Shown here: one piece after another, positions 43,179-51,813 of the stretch
Numbering within the stretch: the first letter of the stretch is position 1
How the letters are laid out: every line of letters starts with the position of its first letter
Assembly: GCF_000367365.1 (NCBI RefSeq)
Contig: NZ_BARF01000039.1
Location: forward strand, 22,395 to 86,394
Direction: 5' to 3'
DNA: 64,000 nucleotides
DNA from: Streptomyces prunicolor NBRC 13075
GTDB lineage: Bacteria > Actinomycetota > Actinomycetes > Streptomycetales > Streptomycetaceae
The notes under the pieces: generated by a model
Told to the model about the DNA's origin: nothing
The model's database searches: none
The model's input: only the letters and a program-made list of their open reading frames with translations
Translations under genes and position numbers: made by a program

Positions 43179-45392
43179 TCAGTTGGCGGCTTCCGTCGCC
43201 AGTCTCCGCTGCTCCTCCTCCACGATGCGGCGGGCCAGCGAGGCATCGGAGATGTCGATCGCGTCCGGTGTGGCGTCCGCGAGGGCGCTGCGCCGGGCGA
43301 AGGCGTCGAAGAGGCGGTCCTTGTTCTTGAGGATGGTCAGGAGCCGGTCGTCCACGCTGTCCGTGGCGAGCATGCGGTGCACCTGGACCGTGCGTATCTG
43401 GCCCATGCGGTGGACGCGGGCCACGGCCTGGTGCTCCACCGTCGGCTTGACCTGGGGTTCGCAGAGGATGACCAGGGAGGCGGCCTGGAGGTTGAGGCCG
43501 ACTCCGCCCGCCTCGATCTGCGAGAGCAGCACGGCGTGGCCGGGGGCCTGGGTGAAGTCGTCGACGAGTTGCTGTCGGCGGGCCGCCGGGACGCTTCCGG
43601 AGATGGGGCCGAACACCCCCTTCTCCAGGGCCTGTTCCACCGCGGCGAGCACATCCCGGAAGTACGAGAAGACCACCACCTTCACCCCGTTGTCCGCCGC
43701 CTCGGCGACCAGCTCCCGCAGGCGCTGGAGCTTCGCGGACTTCTCGGTGTCGGCGTAGGCGGCCCGGCGCATCGCCATGAAGTTGCCGTCGCCGACCGCG
43801 CGGTCGTACGCCTCGCGGTCGGCGACGCCCAGCTCCACCCACTCGTCGACCTGGACGAGTGCGGGCAGTTCGGTGAGCACGTCCTCCTGGTTGCGGCGCA
43901 GATAGGCGGGGGCGACGGACTTGCGGAAGGCGTGCGGTCCGGCCGCCGCGGTGCCGTTGCGGACGGTCGGGAGGAGTTCGGGGCGCAGGTGGCGGACGAG
44001 GGTGCGGAACTCGTCGACGTGGTTCTCCATCGGCGTGCCGGTGAGGAACAGGACGCGGTCGCAGCGCTCGGTCCACAGGGCGACGGATTTGGTGCGGCGG
44101 GTGTCCGGGTTCTTCACGTAGTGGGCCTCGTCCACGACGAGCATGCCCGGAGTGGGACCGGTCGGTGCCTCGGTCCTCGTCCTCCTGCCCTTCGGTGACT
44201 TGTCGACCGGCGCGGGCAGGGTGTGCAGCGTGTCGAAGGTCGTGATCGCCACCCCGCCCCGCTCGCTCCACTCCCCGTAGGCGTCCTGTCGGTCCGGGCC
44301 GTGCACGGGCAGCGCGCGCAGGGTGCTGCGGGCGCCGATCTCGCGGGTCCAGTTGATCAGCACGCTGGCCGGGCAGACCACCAGGAAGTGGCTGTGCCCC
44401 TCGGCCGCGAGATGGGCCAGTGCGGCGATGGCCTGGACGGTCTTGCCGAGCCCCATCTCATCCCCGAGGACGACCCGGCGTTGAGCAAGGGCGAAGCGGG
44501 CGCCGAAGGACTGGTATCCGCGCAGGGAGACCCGGCGATGGGTGTCGTCCAGCGGCTGGGCGTGCACCCGCTCGGCCAGCTCCGCCGGCAGGAAGCCCTC
44601 GCTCGCCGCGAGGTCCGGCTGCTGCCCGTCGACCTCGGCGAGCTGGCTGTAGTACTCGGCGGACCGCAGCTCGAAGTCGACCCACGCCTCGATCTCGGAG
44701 ACGGGCGGACGCAGCAGATCGGTGGAGGCCTGCGCGATCAGCAGCCGTACGTCCTTGGCGGCCGGGTCGGCGACCAGTTCGTGCAGTTCGGTGACCGCGG
44801 CGAGTGCACCGTCCCGCCTGCGCCGACCGGCGAGTGCCAGCAACAGCCTGCTGCTGGCGGGCCGGGCCACGGGCAGCAGCGCGCCGAGCCGTTCGTCGAG
44901 CCGGGTCGCGGCGTCCAGGGCGCGGCGCAGCTCGGGTCCGGCCTCGACGAGCCGTTGCAGCGCGATGACCAGGGCGGTGGTGCGGGGTTCGGGGTGGTCG
45001 ACGTCGATGCGCACGGAGACGGTCTCGGCGACGGCCCGCGCGATCTGCCGGGCGGCGGCGAGCGCCCGGTCGGCGGTCTGCTGTCCTACGCCGGGCAGTT
45101 GCCGCAGCTCGTACCGGCTCGCCTCGTGCACCGCGCGCACGGAGGTGAGCCCCGCCGCCTCCACGGCCCCGAGCCGCAGCCGCCCCTCGGTGACGTCCTT
45201 CAGCCTCGCTACGGGGATGGACTCCAGCTCCTGGGCGACGAGTTCGGCCCGCAGCGGCTCCAGCGCGGAGCGGACGGTGTCGAGGGCACGGGTGTGGTCG
45301 GCACGCAGGGCGCGCGCCACGTCGTAGAGCCGTGTGCCCTGTACGCACAGCTCCCTGGCCCGTCGGCCGACCCGCGGCGACTCGCCCTCCAT
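43179..45392 (-). CDS. SNF2-family DNA helicase-like ATPase with N-terminal HhH region
   Basis: A 737-residue SWI2/SNF2 ATPase. ATG 45392 has GGGGGTGA upstream; a frame to 45533 adds an unsupported leader. Residues 60-130 include a helix-hairpin-helix (ELRQLPGVGQQTADRALAAA) likely to contact DNA. ATPase motifs follow: I GDEMGLGKT near residue 310, II VVDEAHYVKNP, III LFLTGTP, V GVGLNLQAAS and VI QAVARVHRMGQ. HhH-SNF2 fusions of this kind are unassigned actinobacterial proteins; DNA repair or replication-fork remodelling is plausible but unproven. It is transcribed alone. Confidence 0.9.
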   Translation of the reverse strand: MEGESPRVGRRARELCVQGTRLYDVARALRADHTRALDTVRSALEPLRAELVAQELESIPVARLKDVTEGRLRLGAVEAAGLTSVRAVHEASRYELRQLPGVGQQTADRALAAARQIARAVAETVSVRIDVDHPEPRTTALVIALQRLVEAGPELRRALDAATRLDERLGALLPVARPASSRLLLALAGRRRRDGALAAVTELHELVADPAAKDVRLLIAQASTDLLRPPVSEIEAWVDFELRSAEYYSQLAEVDGQQPDLAASEGFLPAELAERVHAQPLDDTHRRVSLRGYQSFGARFALAQRRVVLGDEMGLGKTVQAIAALAHLAAEGHSHFLVVCPASVLINWTREIGARSTLRALPVHGPDRQDAYGEWSERGGVAITTFDTLHTLPAPVDKSPKGRRTRTEAPTGPTPGMLVVDEAHYVKNPDTRRTKSVALWTERCDRVLFLTGTPMENHVDEFRTLVRHLRPELLPTVRNGTAAAGPHAFRKSVAPAYLRRNQEDVLTELPALVQVDEWVELGVADREAYDRAVGDGNFMAMRRAAYADTEKSAKLQRLRELVAEAADNGVKVVVFSYFRDVLAAVEQALEKGVFGPISGSVPAARRQQLVDDFTQAPGHAVLLSQIEAGGVGLNLQAASLVILCEPQVKPTVEHQAVARVHRMGQIRTVQVHRMLATDSVDDRLLTILKNKDRLFDAFARRSALADATPDAIDISDASLARRIVEEEQRRLATEAAN

Positions 45393-45493
45393 GTCACCCC
45401 CCGCTCCCCATCGGTCTCCCTGTGCGCACAATCGTGGCACGCGCCACTGACAACCGGGACGAGAGCAGCCGGGCCAAGGGTTCCGGCCGTCCG

Positions 45494-46324
45494 TCAGGCG
45501 TCGAACCCCGTCGCCCGCGTCCGCTTCTCCCACGCCGCGATATCGCCGCGCACCTGGTCGAGGTGGCCGAGGACGGCGTCGACCGCGTCCTCGCCCAACG
45601 GCAGGCGGAGCGGGGTCTCCTCGGCGTCCAGCGCGGCCAGGATGAGGGCCGCCGCCTTGGCCGGGTCGCCGGGCTGGGCGCCGTCGTTGCTGTCGACGGC
45701 GCCGCGGGTCGCGCTCACCTTGGAGTACGCCCCGCTGTCGGCGCTGACTCCGGCCCGGCTCGTGTCGAACAGCGCGGTCCGGAAGGCGCCCGGCTCAACG
45801 ACCAGCACCTTGATGCCGTACTCGGCGACCTCGTCCGCGAGCCCTTCGGAGAGCCCCTCCAGGGCGAACTTCGTTCCGCTGTACGCCGAGAAGCCCGCGA
45901 AGGACATCTGCCCGCCCATGCTGCTCATCTGCACGATCGCCCCGGAGCGCCGCTCCCGCATGGACGGCAGCACCGCGCGCGTGAGGGCCGCAGGCCCGAA
46001 GACATGCAGGTCGAACAGGTCCCGCAGCTCCTGCTCGGTGGTCTCCTCGAAGGCCCCGACGTGCGTACGCCCCGCATTGTTGACGAGCACGTCGATCCGC
46101 CCGTGCCGCGCCACCACGTCCCGTACGGCCGCCTCCGCCGCCCCCGTGTCGGTGACGTCCAGGCGCAGCGCCTCCATCTGGTCGGGCCGCGCGGCCAGCA
46201 GGTCCTCCAGCCCCTCGGTCCGCCGCGCCGCACCGACGACCACGTCACCGGCGGCGAGCGCGGCCTCGACGATGGCCCGCCCGAACCCGCTGCTCGCGCC
46301 GGTGACCAGCCACACCTTGTTCAT
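45494..46324 (-). CDS. Classical short-chain dehydrogenase/reductase
   Basis: A 276-residue NAD(P)-dependent oxidoreductase. ATG 46324 is five bases after AGGGGAG. The nucleotide-binding motif is TGASSGFG near residue 9-16, NNAG follows strand 4, and the catalytic triad appears as Ser in QMSSMGG and Tyr/Lys in YSGTK. The substrate is not readable. It is transcribed divergently from a LysR regulator 96 bases away, the usual arrangement for a regulator controlling its neighbour. Confidence 0.92.
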   Translation of the reverse strand: MNKVWLVTGASSGFGRAIVEAALAAGDVVVGAARRTEGLEDLLAARPDQMEALRLDVTDTGAAEAAVRDVVARHGRIDVLVNNAGRTHVGAFEETTEQELRDLFDLHVFGPAALTRAVLPSMRERRSGAIVQMSSMGGQMSFAGFSAYSGTKFALEGLSEGLADEVAEYGIKVLVVEPGAFRTALFDTSRAGVSADSGAYSKVSATRGAVDSNDGAQPGDPAKAAALILAALDAEETPLRLPLGEDAVDAVLGHLDQVRGDIAAWEKRTRATGFDA

Positions 46325-46413
46325 GACGTCTCCCCTTGAGATCCCGGATCCCTGTTGCCCGACTGCCGACCAGCCTGCGCCCGCCCCCGATCGCCCGTCC
46401 AAGACCTACGCTG

Positions 46414-46428
46414 ATAACCAATGGCTAT
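46414..46428 (+). promoter_or_regulatory. Candidate LysR-type dyad at the LysR start
   Basis: ATAACC-AAT-GGCTAT is an imperfect dyad (one mismatch) overlapping the LysR start codons (46421 or 46427) in the 96-base divergent region with the SDR gene. LysR regulators bind T-N11-A type dyads in such regions. The motif is short and its position over the start codon suggests autorepression if real. Confidence 0.3.
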
Positions 46429-47347
46429 GACGACGGACGTCCACGTACGGGACCTGCGCTACTTCGTCGCGGTCGCCGAGGAACTGCACTTCACGCGCGC
46501 GGCCGAGAAGCTGTACGTCTCGCAGCCCGCCCTGAGCAAGCAGATCCGGGCGCTGGAACGGCAGTTGGACGCCGAACTGTTCCGGCGCGACCGGCAGGGC
46601 GTGGCGCTCACGGCCGCCGGTGCGGCCCTACTGCCGTACGCCCAGCGGGTGTTGGCGGTCTGGGCGGAGGGCGCGGCGGCGCTGGCGGAGGTGGGCGCGG
46701 CCGAACGCAGCACCCTGGTGGTCGGCATGAGCACCAGCCCCGGCCGGGGTGGCCTGCTGCCCGCGATCCGCTCCCGCTTCACGGCCGCGCGTCCGGAGGC
46801 GAACGTACGGCTGCGGCAGGTGAGTTGGGACGATCCGACGGCCGGCCTCGCGGACGGCGCCGCGGATGTGGCGTTCGTCTGGCTGCCGTTGCCCGACGCG
46901 GAGCGCTACGGCTGGACGGTGGTCGCCGAGGAACCCCGCCTGGTCGCGCTCCTGGACACCCATCCGCTGGCCGCCCGCGCCGAGGTCGACTTCGCGGACC
47001 TCGTCGACGAGCCGTTCCTCGCCCTGCCGCCCGACGCGGGTCCGTTGCGCGACCACTGGCTCGCCCTCGACGAACGCGGTGGCCAACTACCGCGCATCGG
47101 GGCGGAGATCGCGAGCACCGAGGAGACGTACGAGGCGCTCGTCGCCGGTCTCGGCATCTGCCTGGTGGCCACGGGCAACGCCCATCTGATCACCCTCGGT
47201 GGGGTCATCACCCGCCCGGTGCACGGCATTTCGCCGAGCCGTTACGCCCTCGCCTGGCGACGGGAGGACGGTGTACGGCCGCTGGTGAGGGCTTACGCGG
47301 AGGCGTGCCGCCTGGTGGCTCCTATGAGATCGGCCGATTCCCCTTGA
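46421..47347 (+). CDS. LysR-family transcriptional regulator
   Basis: A 308-residue regulator. Start ATG 46421 (or 46427); no Shine-Dalgarno is visible, so a leaderless message is possible. The winged-helix N-terminus reads LRYFVAVAEELHFTRAAEKL and YVSQPALSKQIRALE, followed by the LysR effector domain (residues 95-300). It is divergent from the SDR gene, its likely target. Its last 26 bases overlap the end of the convergent sigma-factor gene, so there is no room for a separate terminator. Confidence 0.93.
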   Translation: MAMTTDVHVRDLRYFVAVAEELHFTRAAEKLYVSQPALSKQIRALERQLDAELFRRDRQGVALTAAGAALLPYAQRVLAVWAEGAAALAEVGAAERSTLVVGMSTSPGRGGLLPAIRSRFTAARPEANVRLRQVSWDDPTAGLADGAADVAFVWLPLPDAERYGWTVVAEEPRLVALLDTHPLAARAEVDFADLVDEPFLALPPDAGPLRDHWLALDERGGQLPRIGAEIASTEETYEALVAGLGICLVATGNAHLITLGGVITRPVHGISPSRYALAWRREDGVRPLVRAYAEACRLVAPMRSADSP

Positions 47348-48965
47348 CCTCCCGATCACAGGGCTGGTCGCTGCCGCCCGGGGTCTCAACGGGCGTGGGT
47401 TCAGGTGTGGTTGTGGGGGTGGGTGCGGGTGACGACGGTTCGGACGGCGACGACGGTTCGGACGGGGTCGTGGGCTCCGGTGTGACAGGGTCCGGGGTCT
47501 CCTTGACGGGAGTACTCGGCTCCGGCGTCGGCTCGTCGCTCTTGGGCGGCGTGGGAGTCGGTTCCGTCGGCTTCGGGTCCGTCGGTGTCGGTTCCGGCTT
47601 CGTCGGTGTCGGTTCCGGCTTCGTCGGTGTCGGTTCGGTCGGTGTCGGTTCGGTCGGTGTCGGTTCGGTCGGTGTCGGTTCCGGCTTCGTGGTCACCGGT
47701 GGAGCGGGAGTTGGAGTCGGCGTCTCGGTCGGAGGCGGGGTGGGATCCGGAGTCGGAGTCGGAGTCGGCTCAGTGGTCACCGGCGGCGGCTCAACAGGAG
47801 CCGTAGGAACAGGAGTTGCGCCCCCATCCCCCACCGGCGTCACGGTCGACCCGCCCCCGGTGTCGCCAAGAACAGCCGGCGGCACGGCACTTATCGCCCC
47901 GTCCGCCACGGGCGCCGTAGAACCACCCCGGTCGCCCGGTGTCTTCGAGGGCTTCGCCGTGCGCGGCTCGGACGCCACCGGTGCCTGGGAGACCGGGACT
48001 TCGGTCACCGGGCCCTTGGCGACGGGGACTTCGGTGGCGTCGCCGCCGCCGAGGAGGACGCACACCGCGACGGCGCCCGCCACGGCCGTACCGACGGCGG
48101 CCGCCACCTGGGTCTTGGACGCGCCGACTGCCGCATGCCGTACGCCGTGCAGGAACCCGGCACCATGACCGCCACCCGCCGTGACGGCCGCCGCGCCCGC
48201 GGAGCCCGCGCCGAACGCGAGCAGGAACTTGCCCGCGCCGCCGAGGACGAACACGAGCAGCGCCGGTGCCACGAGCGCGGGCAGCCGGTCGTTGGCGCGC
48301 ATCAGGGCCGCGAGGCGGGCGCGGCAGTCGTCGCACGCGTCGACGTGGCCGAGGATGCGTTCCGACTGCCGCTCGGTGGCGGCGCCGCGCACGTACGCGG
48401 GCATCCGGGCCCAGTGCACCTGGCAGGCGGGATCGTCCGGGGCGCCGGTCTGGGCACGCAGGAACGCCTGCCGCATGCCCTCCCGCGCGCGGTGCAGCAG
48501 TACGGCCGTCGCGCCCTGCTTGGTACCGAGTTGGGGGCCTATCGCGGCCAGCGGCAGCCCCTCCGCCTCGGCCAGCCACAGCGCCTTCACCCACCGCTCG
48601 GGCAACTGCTCAAGTACCCGCATCAGCAGGTCGGTTGAGGACACCTGCTCGGCCGGATCGCCCCCCTGGGCGTGGACGTGCACAGGGTCCGCGTCGGTCC
48701 GCTCGTCGACCTGCGGATCGCGCGGCGTCTCGCGGGCGGCGCTGCCCGCGGCCGTGGCGAGGTGCTTCACCGTGGTCATGAGGTACGCCGGTACGTTGTC
48801 GATCTCGTGCCCGGCGGACAGCCTGCGCCACACCCTGAAGTGCGCCTCGGCGACGAGGTCTTCGGCGACCCAGGTGTTCCGGGTGAGCGAGCGGGCGTAG
48901 GCGACGAGGCGCGGCTGCTGCTCCTCGTAGATCCGGGCGTACGCGGCGGTGGGACCGTCGTTCAT
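47322..48965 (-). CDS. ECF sigma factor fused to zinc-finger anti-sigma, membrane and Pro/Thr stalk segments
   Basis: A 547-residue one-chain sigma/anti-sigma protein. ATG 48965 follows GGAG by ten bases. Sigma region 2 is residues 8-75 (RLVAYARSLTRNTWVAEDLV) and region 4 about 112-172 (LPERWVKALWLAEAEGLPLAAIGPQLGT). Then comes a zinc-finger-like anti-sigma segment with H207, C211 and C214 (HVDACDDC; C181 and H184 upstream), membrane helices at about 229-252 and 290-312, and a 230-residue exported Pro/Thr/Glu tail with PTEPTPTEPTPT-type repeats. I recall ECF52/53-type factors (such as SCO4117) with similar C-terminal extensions. The tail probably spans or senses the cell wall. Its DNA repeats lie at about 47560-47690. 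Confidence 0.9.
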   Translation of the reverse strand: MNDGPTAAYARIYEEQQPRLVAYARSLTRNTWVAEDLVAEAHFRVWRRLSAGHEIDNVPAYLMTTVKHLATAAGSAARETPRDPQVDERTDADPVHVHAQGGDPAEQVSSTDLLMRVLEQLPERWVKALWLAEAEGLPLAAIGPQLGTKQGATAVLLHRAREGMRQAFLRAQTGAPDDPACQVHWARMPAYVRGAATERQSERILGHVDACDDCRARLAALMRANDRLPALVAPALLVFVLGGAGKFLLAFGAGSAGAAAVTAGGGHGAGFLHGVRHAAVGASKTQVAAAVGTAVAGAVAVCVLLGGGDATEVPVAKGPVTEVPVSQAPVASEPRTAKPSKTPGDRGGSTAPVADGAISAVPPAVLGDTGGGSTVTPVGDGGATPVPTAPVEPPPVTTEPTPTPTPDPTPPPTETPTPTPAPPVTTKPEPTPTEPTPTEPTPTEPTPTKPEPTPTKPEPTPTDPKPTEPTPTPPKSDEPTPEPSTPVKETPDPVTPEPTTPSEPSSPSEPSSPAPTPTTTPEPTPVETPGGSDQPCDREVKGNRPIS

Positions 48966-49023
48966 GGCAGCAACGCTCCAGTTGCCAGTGGGGCGGGGAA
49001 GGGTTTGTACCCTAGATGGCAAA

Positions 49024-49040
49024 ACTTTCAATTAAAGTTG
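49024..49040 (-). promoter_or_regulatory. Candidate operator dyad upstream of the sigma/anti-sigma gene
   Basis: AACTTT-CAATT-AAAGTT is a perfect 6-bp inverted repeat in an unusually AT-rich patch 58 bases upstream of the start at 48965. It is well placed to be a regulatory site or to overlap the -35 region of the promoter, but no factor is assigned. Confidence 0.4.
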
Positions 49041-49174
49041 CAGTCGTTCCGCAAGGTGATACAGGTCACATAACTCCCGTACGAAACGGCGTAATCAAGG
49101 ACCCCTCCAGGTGATCAAGGAGGTGCGTCGGCACAACCGGCCGCCGCCCGCCCCGCCCGAATCGGAGACCGTCC

Positions 49175-49591
49175 ATGCGCCATCTCACCCTGGAACAGCC
49201 CACCAGCGCCCGCCTGATCGCCGACGACGACCAGGAGTTGGCCGTGACGGTCACCCTGCGGTACTCCTCCGGCGACCCCTTCGCCGTCCAACTCCTGTTC
49301 CCCGCCTGGATATCGCTCGACGGCAAGAAGGTGACCTGGACCTTCGCGCGGGCACTCCTCGAGGAGGGTCTCGACACCCCCTCCGGGATGGGCAACGTGC
49401 ACATCAGGCCATACGGCCCCGCCCACACGGCCGTTGAGTTCCACTCGCCCGAGGGCATCGCGATGATCCGCTTCGACTCGGTCGCCCTGCACCACTTCCT
49501 GCGCCGCACGTACCGGGTCACCGAGCCGGGCCGCGAAGCCCTGGAACCGTCCCTGGACCGAGGACTCGCCTCGCTGCTCGACGGCGCGTGA
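49175..49591 (+). CDS. SsgA-like sporulation/cell-division protein (SALP)
   Basis: A 138-residue protein of the SsgA/SsgB family, unique to morphologically complex actinomycetes, where members control septum site, peptidoglycan maintenance and spore maturation. Start ATG 49175 with GGAG seven bases upstream. Family features are the VTLRYSSGDPFAVQLLFPAW segment near residues 26-45, the TWTFARALLEEGL region and the FLRRTYRVTEPGREA region. It is soluble, with no signal. Which paralogue (SsgA to SsgG) it represents cannot be decided here. Confidence 0.93.
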   Translation: MRHLTLEQPTSARLIADDDQELAVTVTLRYSSGDPFAVQLLFPAWISLDGKKVTWTFARALLEEGLDTPSGMGNVHIRPYGPAHTAVEFHSPEGIAMIRFDSVALHHFLRRTYRVTEPGREALEPSLDRGLASLLDGA

Positions 49592-49654
49592 CATGCGGGG
49601 GCGAAGGTCAACTCCCCTATGCGATCGGCGCGTTGGGATGATTGTCTGCCTCTC

Positions 49655-51106
49655 ATGACGGAATCACCGCACCGGATGTCCACCCGTGTATCGACCCGTG
49701 TGTCCACCCGTGCCGTCGTCGTCGGAGGCAGCCTCGCCGGCATGCTCGCCGCCGCGGCCGTCCGGGACCACGTCGACAGCGTCGAGATCATCGAGGCGCA
49801 CGGCCTGCCCGAGGGCGCCGAGGCACGTCCGGGCGTTCCCCAAGCGGCGCATTTCCACGTCCTGTTGTCGGGTGGGGCGAACGCGATCGAGGAGCTGCTG
49901 CCGGGCACGGTCGGGGAGTTGCTGTCGGCGGGCGCCAACCGGGTGCCCATGACGACGAACATGCTGATCTACTCGCCCGAGGGCTGGTACCGCCGCTGGA
50001 AGCGCGACAGCCACCATCTGATCACCGCGAGCCGCGACCTCACCGATTCCGTCGTCCGCGGGAAGGTACTGAAGGACGCGCGCGTCAGCGTGCGCCCGCA
50101 CACCAAAGTCACCGCCCTGCTGGGGAGTTCGCGCCGCGTCACCGGCGTACGGCTGCGCGCGGCGGACGGCACCGAGACCGACCTGACCGCGGACCTGGTG
50201 ATCGACGCCTCCGGAAAGGCGGCACGCACTCCGCGGTGGCTGGCCGAGTTGGGCATCCCGGCACCGGCCGAGGACCGCATCGACTCCGGCATCGCGTACG
50301 CCAGCCGCGTCTACCGCGCCCCCGTCCCCACCCTCAACTGGCCCGTGATCAGCGTCCAGGCGGACCCGCGGCGGGGCGAACCCGGCCGCACGGGCGGCAT
50401 CGTCCCGATCGAGGACGGCCGCTGGCACGTCAGCCTGATCGGCACGCCGGGCGCCCAACCCTCCCGCGAGGCAGCCGAGTTCGAGCCGTACGCCCGCACG
50501 CTCCGCCACTCGGTCATCGCCGACCTCCTGTCCCACGCCGAACCCCTCACCGACGTCGCCGTGACCCACAGCACGGCCAACCGCCGCTACTACTACGAAC
50601 GTCTCAAGTCCTGGCCCGAAGGCCTGGTCGCCCTGGGCGACTCGGTGGCCGCGTTCAACCCGGTGTACGGCCACGGCATGTCGGTGGCGGCCCTCGGCGC
50701 CGTAGCCCTACGCACCCAACTGACCTCCCTCGGCCTCACCAACGGCCTCTCCCGCAAGGCACAACGGGCCATCGCGAGGCCTGTCGAACTCGCCTGGAGT
50801 CTCGCCGTGGGCCAGGACATCCACTACGGGACGACGAAGGGCAGAAACGCGGGCACCCCCGACCGCCTCCTCCAGCGCTACGTCAGCCGCCTCTCCCACA
50901 CCGCCACGGGCTCGTACCACGTGGCGACCGCGATGACAGAGGTACTGACCCTCCAGTCCCCGGGCACGGCGCTGCTCCGGCCAAGTGTGCTTGCGGCGGC
51001 GGCAATCGGGCCGCTTCGGCCGCAGCTCGAGGGGCCGACGTTCACGGTTGGAGAACGGAAGTTGTTGGCTGAGGCCGGTATCTCGTTGCCCGGGATCGCC
51101 CAGTAG
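49655..51106 (+). CDS. FAD-dependent oxidoreductase (monooxygenase-like)
   Basis: A 483-residue flavoprotein. The start is uncertain: ATG 49655 is used; ATG 49676 would remove seven residues. The dinucleotide fold AVVVGGSLAGMLAAAAVRDH is near residues 20-40, and LGDSVAAFNPVYGHGMSVAA near residue 330-350 is the second FAD contact of the PHBH-like family. There is no signal or membrane segment. The family usually hydroxylates or epoxidises small aromatic or terpenoid substrates; no partner genes point to a substrate. It stands alone between the SsgA-like gene and a conserved hypothetical. Confidence 0.88.
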   Translation: MTESPHRMSTRVSTRVSTRAVVVGGSLAGMLAAAAVRDHVDSVEIIEAHGLPEGAEARPGVPQAAHFHVLLSGGANAIEELLPGTVGELLSAGANRVPMTTNMLIYSPEGWYRRWKRDSHHLITASRDLTDSVVRGKVLKDARVSVRPHTKVTALLGSSRRVTGVRLRAADGTETDLTADLVIDASGKAARTPRWLAELGIPAPAEDRIDSGIAYASRVYRAPVPTLNWPVISVQADPRRGEPGRTGGIVPIEDGRWHVSLIGTPGAQPSREAAEFEPYARTLRHSVIADLLSHAEPLTDVAVTHSTANRRYYYERLKSWPEGLVALGDSVAAFNPVYGHGMSVAALGAVALRTQLTSLGLTNGLSRKAQRAIARPVELAWSLAVGQDIHYGTTKGRNAGTPDRLLQRYVSRLSHTATGSYHVATAMTEVLTLQSPGTALLRPSVLAAAAIGPLRPQLEGPTFTVGERKLLAEAGISLPGIAQ

Positions 51107-51145
51107 CGCGTCGGGGTTGTCAGTGGCGGCTGCTTCCATGAGGTC

Positions 51146-51787
51146 ATGAGCACCGTGTACGAGGCCGCCGCCCTCCTCCCTGATCCCGCCGAACTCCGCG
51201 TCCATCTGCGGGCGTTGGCGGTCCTGGACTCGACGATCGGCGACGATCCGCAGTTCGTCTACTACACCTTCGACGCCAACTGGGGCCCGGGCGAGGAAGC
51301 GGCCCTGATGGACAACGGTTCAGGGGACGACTTCTCCGTCCTCTTCACCTCGGCCGGAGTGCTCATACGCGGCTTCGACCACGAGTCGGCGATGAGCCCG
51401 TACGGGACGGAGGACGACCAGGTCTGGCCCGGTGTCATCGACGAAGTGCCGGTCACGCTGCGCCCGTTGCTGGACGACCTCGCGTTCACGGACGAGCACA
51501 TGGGGATCACCCGCACCCGCGTCACGGCCTGCCTGTGGCGCGAGACCGGCGACACCGCGTGGCGCACCGGTTCGGCCATCGACTTCCCGGCCGGACGCGC
51601 GGACCCGGACGGCGCCAGCCACCTCTTCCGTCTCCTCACCCACCGCTCCCCGAAGACGATCCAGGCCCACTTCGAGGACTACTACGAACGCCCTGTCCCC
51701 CTCGACGCCATCCGCCATGTCCTCGCCGGACACCCGGTGACCCCGGCGATCGCCGCGGCCCTCAACCCGGCGGCCGGGCGGGAGTGA
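51146..51787 (+). CDS. Hypothetical soluble protein
   Basis: A 213-residue cytoplasmic protein I do not recognise. ATG 51146 follows GAGG. It is acidic, with no signal or membrane segment. Notable segments are FVYYTFDANWGPGEEAALMDNG and HLFRLLTHRSPKTIQAHFEDYYE; the latter resembles no catalytic motif. It lies 39 bases after the flavoprotein gene on the same strand and may be cotranscribed. It converges on the COG4705-type gene. Confidence 0.8.
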   Translation: MSTVYEAAALLPDPAELRVHLRALAVLDSTIGDDPQFVYYTFDANWGPGEEAALMDNGSGDDFSVLFTSAGVLIRGFDHESAMSPYGTEDDQVWPGVIDEVPVTLRPLLDDLAFTDEHMGITRTRVTACLWRETGDTAWRTGSAIDFPAGRADPDGASHLFRLLTHRSPKTIQAHFEDYYERPVPLDAIRHVLAGHPVTPAIAAALNPAAGRE

Positions 51788-51813
51788 CACCGGGGCGATT
51801 CCCGCTCCGCCGG

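Noticed and set aside
43179..45392. A defence island around the SNF2 helicase
   Set aside because: Neighbours are a glycosidase, SDR and LysR regulator; no nuclease, methylase or other helicase partner is present.
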